Notes under the pieces: model-generated
Told to the model about the DNA's origin: nothing
What the model saw: only the letters and a program-made list of their open reading frames with translations
Database searches by the model: none
NCBI GenBank assembly: GCA_002238705.1
Contig: MPMW01000007.1
Location: forward strand, 1-48,176
Direction: 5' to 3'
Length of the DNA: 48,176 nt
From: Acidobacteria bacterium bin61
Lineage (GTDB): Bacteria > Acidobacteriota > Vicinamibacteria > Marinacidobacterales > Marinacidobacteraceae
Part shown: positions 44,201-48,176 of the stretch, piece by piece
Position numbering within the stretch: position 1 is the first letter of the stretch
How the letters are laid out: every line of letters starts with the position of its first letter
Translations under genes and position numbers: made by a program

Positions 44201-44471
44201 TCTCGAAGATGGGCTCCCAGGTGGTGCCCCGGTTCACGGTCTTGAAGGCGTTCCCGGAAGCGACGGCGACGTACCAGGTGGCGCGGTCGTTCGGGTCGAT
44301 CGTCACGTCGGCGACCCGCCCGGAACGGGCGGCGGGGCCGATGCCGCGGAGCTTGAGGCCGGAGAGCAGGTCCTCGGTGACGGCCGGGGTTTCGGTGTCC
44401 TGGGGGAGGGCCGGGGTGGGCAGCAGAATGGAAGCCAACACGAGAAGGAGGAAGCGGGGGGATCGGTTCAT
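41214..44471 (-). CDS. Secreted sortilin/BNR-repeat beta-propeller protein, paralogue 2
   Basis: A 1085-aa exported protein. The signal peptide is NRSPRFLLLVLASILLPTPALPQ in outline, and the start ATG 44471 is preferred over a longer frame (44534) because AAGGAG lies just upstream. Asp-box motifs recur (STDRGESWEK, SEDGGATWRK, SDDRANTWTP). Large blocks are near identical to paralogue 1 (for example LSGLKLRGIGPA, NAFKTVNRGTTWEPIF), and both end in VPWTPGRRIP plus two residues. The difference is mainly a small insertion in the C-terminal beta-sandwich (RGPIGPWSQRAGP). Function unknown; carbohydrate or protein binding at the cell surface is plausible. Confidence 0.9.
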   Translation of the reverse strand: MNRSPRFLLLVLASILLPTPALPQDTETPAVTEDLLSGLKLRGIGPAARSGRVADVTIDPNDRATWYVAVASGNAFKTVNRGTTWEPIFENYPVYSTSTIVIDPSNSNVLWLGTGENNGQRSAGYGNGVWRSRDGGASFEHLGLDESEHIGNIVIDPRDTRTVYVAAQGPLWRSGGDRGLYKTSDGGATWERVLHISEDTGISEVIMDPRDPDVLYASAWQRRRHTGLLVAGGPEGGIHKSEDGGATWRKLTRGLPSPDRHDIGRIGMALSPQNPDIVYALIAASDDASGFYRSTDRGESWEKRSDYICVDPQYYMEIFPDPHRPGRIYSMDVWVQVTDDDGKTWRDLNSRWKHVDNHDLEFDPDDPDYLMVSSDGGIYESWDLGERWKFHANQSLTQFYRVGIDNDFPFYNVYGGTQDNATLGGPSRTINIHGILNSDWLDVIGGDGFQARVDPDDPNIIYAQYQYAGIARFDKRTGERMEIQPQPEPDDPPLKWNWDAPLIISPHNGQRLYFGANRLYRSDDRANTWTPISDDLTRGINRAERTVMGRTWSTDAVWRNVFTSTYGNMVALDESPLVEGLLYTGMDDGRVQITGDGGLEWRAVDAVPGVPPRTYVADLHASRHRENTVFAVFNNHKEGDFRPYVMRSDDRGVSWEDITGDLPEDQLAWTVVEDPGHEGLLFLGTEFGLFATLDGGGRWVRLKGGLPTIAIRDLEIQARENDLVAASFGRGFFILDDYTPLRHLSAEALAAEGAVFPVKDPWMYVEANPLGGGEKSQRGDAFYTAPNPPFGAVVTYHLRENALSVRERRRERERALAAAGEALPYPGWEELRAEDRAEDPAVFVVIRNSDGEIVRRIPAPGTAGIHRVAWDLRHPDPERGPIGPWSQRAGPLAMPGTYTAELVRRDEGGATRLGEPQSFTPRVLAAAGVPPVDVEARHAFQREVAALQRRVFGAVSALRASIERVEALARAIDESGAKGDLRARASAIRAGLLDVRVRFLGDDTVRSRREAVVPGIRDRIQRVVGAFWSTADPTNTHRRQVEIVREQFGPANAELINLVEVQLAGLEAEADAAGVPWTPGRRIPQ

Positions 44472-44602
44472 GAGGGTTCTCCTTACGGATGTGGGGTCCG
44501 ACAAGCCGGCTACGTTACCGCTGCCCGGAGCCATGTCGCGCTCTCTGACGTAACGCGCTCCCGGAATCCGTGTGTGGGCTCGCGGCGGCGACGGAATACT
44601 TG

Positions 44603-44612
44603 TATCGCGATA
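44603..44612 (+). promoter_or_regulatory. Palindrome upstream of relBE-like operon
   Basis: TATCGCGATA is a perfect ten-base palindrome 22 bases before the antitoxin start. It stands out in a GC-rich context and is well placed as a ribbon-helix-helix operator overlapping the promoter. Inferred. Confidence 0.4.
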
Positions 44613-44634
44613 GAGCGTTCAGGAGGCCGTCCCC

Positions 44635-44871
44635 TTGAACCCCGTGGCCCTTCGCTTGCCGGACGACGTCGCCCAGCGCCTGAAGCGGTTGGCCGACCGC
44701 ACCGGGCGCAGCAAGACCTTTTACATGCTCGAAGCCATCCGGGAGCACCTCGACGATCTGGAGGACCTTTACCTCGCGGAACAGCGGCTGATCGAACTCC
44801 AGGCCGGGAGGTCTCAACCCGAATCGCTGGAAGACGTGATGGAACGCTATGGTCTGGAGAGTCGAGCTTGA
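44635..44871 (+). CDS. RelB/CopG-type antitoxin
   Basis: A 78-aa ribbon-helix-helix protein: VALRLPDDVAQRLKRLADRTG followed by FYMLEAIREHLDDLEDLYLAE, the typical RelB_dom/CopG layout of TA antitoxins. It starts at TTG 44635 with AGGAGG at 44621-44626, a strong ribosome binding site that decides the start. It overlaps the toxin gene by 23 bases. Confidence 0.88.
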   Translation: MNPVALRLPDDVAQRLKRLADRTGRSKTFYMLEAIREHLDDLEDLYLAEQRLIELQAGRSQPESLEDVMERYGLESRA

Positions 44872-45112
44872 CCGCGCCGCCGTACTCGATCTGGGCAAGC
44901 TCGACCGACAGTCGGCACAGCGCATTCTGGCCTTTCTGCACGGCCGCATTGCCACGCTGGCGGATCCCGGAGGCATCGGCGAGGCGCTCAAGGGTTCCTC
45001 GCTGGGCGAGTTCTGGAAATACCGGGTAGGGGGTTACCGGATCATCAGCCGCATCGAAGACGATGCTCTGTGCGTGCTGGTGGTGAGGGTCGCCCGTCGT
45101 GACAAGGCGTAG
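44849..45112 (+). CDS. RelE/ParE-type toxin
   Basis: An 87-aa toxin of the RelE superfamily: WRVELDRAAVLDLGKLDRQSA, GEFWKYRVGGYRIISRIED and VLVVRVARRDK show the conserved Arg/Lys/Tyr positions of the mRNA interferase or gyrase-poison fold. ATG 44849 lies inside the antitoxin gene. The pair sits just outside the second BNR paralogue. Confidence 0.9.
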   Translation: MVWRVELDRAAVLDLGKLDRQSAQRILAFLHGRIATLADPGGIGEALKGSSLGEFWKYRVGGYRIISRIEDDALCVLVVRVARRDKA

Positions 45113-45199
45113 CGGTGAGGGGTCCGATGGCAGTCCGATCCCGTGTCGGGTAACCGGGACAGTCCGGTTTCCACCAGGGAGACCGCGGGACGACCCGGG

Positions 45200-46111
45200 T
45201 CAGTCGGTGAGGGTGCTCACGTGGGCCGCGGCGGCGCGCGCCTGGCCGTCCACGTTGTAACCGCCCTCCAGCAGGGACACGAGCCGGCCGCCGCAGTAGT
45301 GGTCGGCCACGTCCATCAGGGTGCGGGTCATGCGCGAGAAGACGTCGTCCGTGCACTCGAAGGAGCCGAGCAGGTCCTCCTTCCGGCTATCGAACCCGGC
45401 GGAGACGATCACGAAGTCGGGACGAAACCTCTCGACCGCCGGGAGCAGGGTGCGGTCCCAGGCCGCGAGCATGTCCCGGTCGGTGCTCCCCGGCCCGAGG
45501 TGGACGTTCATGTTCGTCCCGTTGCCGTCCCGGGCGCCACCGAGGGACGGGTCCCCGGTGCCCGGGTAGTCGTACCAGTTGTGGGTGGAGAAGAACATCA
45601 CGGAGGGATCCTCGTAGAAGGCGTTCTGGGTGGCGTTCCCGTGGTGGTAGTCCCAATCCACGATCAGCACCTTGCGGTGCCCGTGGGCCTGCTGGGCGTA
45701 GCGGGCGGCGACCGCGGCGTTCGAGTAGAAGCAAAAGCCCTCTTCGGCGCCGGTGTTGTTCGCGTGGTGTCCCGGCGGCCGGATGGCGCAGAAGGCGTTC
45801 TTCAGCCGGCCCTCGGAGACTTCGCGCACCGCGGCCAGCGCTCCCGCGACCGCGAGTTCGGCGATTTCGCCGGTGGTGGGGATCCGCCGGATGCGGTCCA
45901 CGTGTTCCCGCGTGTGGTGTCCCATGAGATAGGGCAGGGCATCCGGCCATTTCTCGACCGGGACCAGCGTCCGGAACAGCCCGGCCGCTTCGAGCGCCTC
46001 CCGGATCTTCACGAGCCGCAGCGGCGATTCCGGATGGCCGCGCCGGATGTTGTGGCGGAGAAAGGACTCGCGGTAGACGATGCCGGTTTCGGAGGCGTTG
46101 GACTGGGTCAT
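45200..46111 (-). CDS. Histone-deacetylase-family amidohydrolase
   Basis: A 303-aa zinc-dependent deacetylase of the class II HDAC/acetylpolyamine amidohydrolase family. Motifs in order: IRPPGHHA (paired catalytic His), VDWDYHHGNATQ (zinc Asp and His), HNWYDYPGTG, SAGFDSR (second zinc Asp) and LEGGYN (active-site Tyr). Prokaryotic members deacetylate polyamines or other acetyl-amines in the cytoplasm. ATG 46111 is preferred because it gives a normal-length N-terminus; GTG 46147 is possible. It is divergent from the methyltransferase. Confidence 0.92.
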   Translation of the reverse strand: MTQSNASETGIVYRESFLRHNIRRGHPESPLRLVKIREALEAAGLFRTLVPVEKWPDALPYLMGHHTREHVDRIRRIPTTGEIAELAVAGALAAVREVSEGRLKNAFCAIRPPGHHANNTGAEEGFCFYSNAAVAARYAQQAHGHRKVLIVDWDYHHGNATQNAFYEDPSVMFFSTHNWYDYPGTGDPSLGGARDGNGTNMNVHLGPGSTDRDMLAAWDRTLLPAVERFRPDFVIVSAGFDSRKEDLLGSFECTDDVFSRMTRTLMDVADHYCGGRLVSLLEGGYNVDGQARAAAAHVSTLTD

Positions 46112-46170
46112 GGGGCAAAGATACCGGAGCGTTACGGGGCAGTTCACCCATCGCTCGCTGGTACCGTCCC

Positions 46171-46827
46171 GTGGCTGTGCCGCACCACCATGGCCACCAC
46201 GCCCATCGAGGGAAACAGCCGTGGTGGAAGGGTTTCCGGACGACCGCCGCGATCGGTTACGCCATCCGCCACTTCACGGAACCCCGCAACCGGATGGTGG
46301 TCGAACGCGCGGGGATTCGCGCCGGGGACCGGGTGGTGGACATCGGCTGCGGTCCGGGGGAATCGGTGACGCTCGCCGCCGCCTCGGCCTCGGGGGTGCG
46401 GGTGATCGCGGTCGATCCGGCCTGGCCGCAGTGCCTGACGGCGGCGCTGCGATCACTACGCCTGGGGCGTTCCGTCCGGGTGCGCCGGGCCGCTGCGGAA
46501 CGCCTTCCGGTCAAGGACGGTTGGGCCACCGTGGTCCTCTCGATCAACGCCTTCCATCACTGGGAGGATCAGCGCGGCGGCCTCGCCGAGGTCCGGCGGG
46601 TTCTCGCTCCCGAGGGCCGGCTCGTGCTGGTGGACGAGGATTTTCCGGAGGACCATCAGCACACGCGCTTCCATCGGGAGGCCGGCGGGCACGATCCGAT
46701 CGACGCCGGAAGTCCGGAGGTGCGCGAGTGGCTTCGGGAGCTGGGTTTCGGGAACGTGACCCTGGAACGGGTCGAGGACGAGGACGGCACGCCCCATCAC
46801 CTGCTTCGGGCGCTACTCGGTTCCTGA
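46171..46827 (+). CDS. Class I SAM-dependent methyltransferase
   Basis: A 218-aa methyltransferase. Motif I is VVDIGCGPGESVTLA, the acidic strand end is VIAVDPA, and AERLPVKDGWATVVLSINAFHHWED matches the methyltransf_11 pattern; a post-motif III helix precedes a short C-terminal cap. The His-rich N-terminus (VPHHHGHHAHRG) is unusual and could bind metal. GTG 46171 is the start taken. The substrate is unknown. Confidence 0.85.
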   Translation: MAVPHHHGHHAHRGKQPWWKGFRTTAAIGYAIRHFTEPRNRMVVERAGIRAGDRVVDIGCGPGESVTLAAASASGVRVIAVDPAWPQCLTAALRSLRLGRSVRVRRAAAERLPVKDGWATVVLSINAFHHWEDQRGGLAEVRRVLAPEGRLVLVDEDFPEDHQHTRFHREAGGHDPIDAGSPEVREWLRELGFGNVTLERVEDEDGTPHHLLRALLGS

Positions 46828-46860
46828 GCGGGGGTCACGGAGCCCGACCAAACCGCGGTG

Positions 46861-46892
46861 TGTCGCGGAATGGTCACGACCATTCCACGACA
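46861..46892. terminator. Long inverted repeat between convergent genes
   Basis: TGTCGCGGAATGGTC (46861-46875) and GACCATTCCACGACA (46878-46892) pair over 15 bases with one mismatch and a two-base centre. It lies in the 99-bp gap between two convergent stop codons. A bidirectional terminator is the likely role; there is no clear T-tract, so a protein-binding site is possible. Confidence 0.5.
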
Positions 46893-46926
46893 TGGGCCGC
46901 TCCCCCGGCCGGGCGGGATCGTTCGA

Positions 46927-47994
46927 TCACCCGCCCGGGTTCGGGAGGGCATCCGGTCGGATCTCCAGGCACAACCGCGGATCCCCATAGGCCGGCCGGA
47001 AGTCCCTCAGGAAATCCGGGGAGACGCGCTGCATGCACCGGATGAACTGCTGTCCGAGGATGTCGAAGCCAAACGGCGTCGGGTGGATCTCGTCCTGCCA
47101 GTGCTCCGTGTTGCCGGGTTCGAGCGGTGGACTGGCGTTGCGCGTGTCCACGATCACGATGGGAGCGCGTCCGCCGCGGTGGGACGAGACCGTGTTCCGG
47201 ATGGTCCCGTTGACCCGGTCCAGCAGGTAGTCCATCACCTCCTGCTGAATCCGTTCGTCCAGGATCCCCCTTTCTTCCAGGAACGGGGCGATCCAGGGAC
47301 CGTCCACCTCCACATCGAAGGAGGCGATCTCCAGCCTGGCCGGCCTGCCGCTCGGTTTGACCCGCGCGTACGTGTGGGTGACCACGATCGCCTCCGGCGC
47401 CCAGGTCTCCCGCATGTCGAGGATCTCCTCGTAGGCCATCCTGATTCCCTCCAGCTTCCGGTCGAGGGTCGGCTGGTCGAAATAGGTTTCGGGCGCGGAC
47501 GGGTTCGCCGACGGAACCGCGTTCCGCAGCAGCCGGTCCAGGTCGTTTCGACCGAGGACGTCGTTCCCGCCCCCGGAGATCAGGAGAAAGCGGATCTCGT
47601 AGTCCCGATACCGCAGGACATCCGCGAAGTCCCGCTTGATCACCCCGGACACCGCCGTGTTCGCATCATTGCCGGGCCGGGCCAGGTTCAGGAGGTTGCT
47701 GACCGGCCGCGCCCGCGAGTGCTCCATTGCCAGCCGCAGGGAGAAGAGCAGGTTCCCGTCGGCAAAGGAAAACCAGGAATCGCCGATGGCGACGATGTTC
47801 ACCCGCTCTTCACCACAGTGATCCAGCATCAACCGGAACAGATACGTGCTGGTCGTATAGCCGACCCGACAGGCGGCCTCCGGAGACCTCGGATCGCCGG
47901 GACGGGGCGCGTGCTGCGCCGGCGAGAAAGCGCACCCCCATCCGATTCCCAGGGTGGCGGCCGCAAGCAGGCCGGTGAACAGGATCGCGCGCAT
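46927..47994 (-). CDS. SGNH/GDSL-type hydrolase, exported
   Basis: A 355-aa protein with an N-terminal hydrophobic segment ending GWGC, a signal peptide and possibly a lipoprotein site. SGNH blocks are visible: block I VAIGDSWFSF (nucleophile Ser), the block II region NLARPGNDANT, block III LLISGGGNDVLG (Asn) and block V DEIHPTPFGF (Asp and His). It would hydrolyse esters of lipids, glycans or other substrates in the periplasm. ATG 47994 is preferred, since GAGAGG sits just upstream; GTG 48006 is in frame. The remaining 48007-48176 shows no gene. Confidence 0.87.
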   Translation of the reverse strand: MRAILFTGLLAAATLGIGWGCAFSPAQHAPRPGDPRSPEAACRVGYTTSTYLFRLMLDHCGEERVNIVAIGDSWFSFADGNLLFSLRLAMEHSRARPVSNLLNLARPGNDANTAVSGVIKRDFADVLRYRDYEIRFLLISGGGNDVLGRNDLDRLLRNAVPSANPSAPETYFDQPTLDRKLEGIRMAYEEILDMRETWAPEAIVVTHTYARVKPSGRPARLEIASFDVEVDGPWIAPFLEERGILDERIQQEVMDYLLDRVNGTIRNTVSSHRGGRAPIVIVDTRNASPPLEPGNTEHWQDEIHPTPFGFDILGQQFIRCMQRVSPDFLRDFRPAYGDPRLCLEIRPDALPNPGG

Positions 47995-48176
47995 TGGGCC
48001 TCTCACCCCGAACCATCCCGCTGATGTCGTAACGAGCGGAACTGCCGACCGTTCCGTGAGCTATGGTCGAAAGCGGGTGACGTCGAGAGAAGGGGGTGGC
48101 GGAGGTGGGCTGCGAATCGCTTCCCTGGCCTGGACCCTCGGTCGCGGACGGTCTGAATGAAGACCGGCGCTCCTCT

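Overview
The window is a high-GC bacterial chromosome segment with long, closely packed genes. Three things suggest Acidobacteriota or a relative such as Gemmatimonadota: a TonB-dependent receptor with an N-terminal carboxypeptidase-regulatory-like domain, two giant secreted BNR/sortilin-type beta-propeller proteins, and an amidohydrolase exoprotein. No rRNA or tRNA gene is visible, so this placement is inference.

Positions 1-15400 hold mainly housekeeping and envelope genes: the edge of an IS66-type transposase (minus strand), a K+ channel, a duplicated 5' gene fragment with 86-bp tandem repeats, a four-gene plus-strand run (toroid-like exported protein, membrane sulfatase, DUF2272, CDP-alcohol phosphatidyltransferase), a TonB-dependent receptor, an AlkB-type hydroxylase fused to a GlnE-like domain, a family 4 glycosyltransferase and an amidohydrolase.

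Positions 15440-28800 are the highlight: a compact RiPP locus of the NHLP/TOMM type. A small precursor gene with its own sigma70-like promoter, strong RBS and terminator encodes a nitrile-hydratase-like leader ending in Ala-Gly, followed by only five residues, LCCCW. A seven-gene operon runs towards it from the opposite strand: flavin-dependent halogenase, short HlyD-type protein, C39 peptidase/ABC exporter, NHLM-type second ABC protein, a 436-aa protein that is an NHLP leader fused to a squalene-cyclase-like toroid, a fused E1-like/YcaO cyclodehydratase, and an unrecognised 370-aa protein. The simplest reading is heterocyclisation of the three cysteines, halogenation of the single Trp, and cleavage plus export by the C39 transporter. 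A divergent SAM methyltransferase may belong to the locus.

Positions 28800-45110 are an accessory region: a DUF4143 ATPase, a frameshifted EcsC gene with a relic of a second copy nearby, a RelE/XRE toxin-antitoxin pair, a truncated AAA ATPase, a lower-GC two-gene operon of unknown function (TerB-like plus glycine-rich hydrophobic segment; coiled coil plus novel domain) lying between direct repeats, and VapBC, MntA/HepT and RelBE modules placed between and beside two ~3.2-kb BNR-repeat paralogues. Positions 45200-48176 carry a class II histone-deacetylase-like amidohydrolase, a methyltransferase and an SGNH hydrolase.
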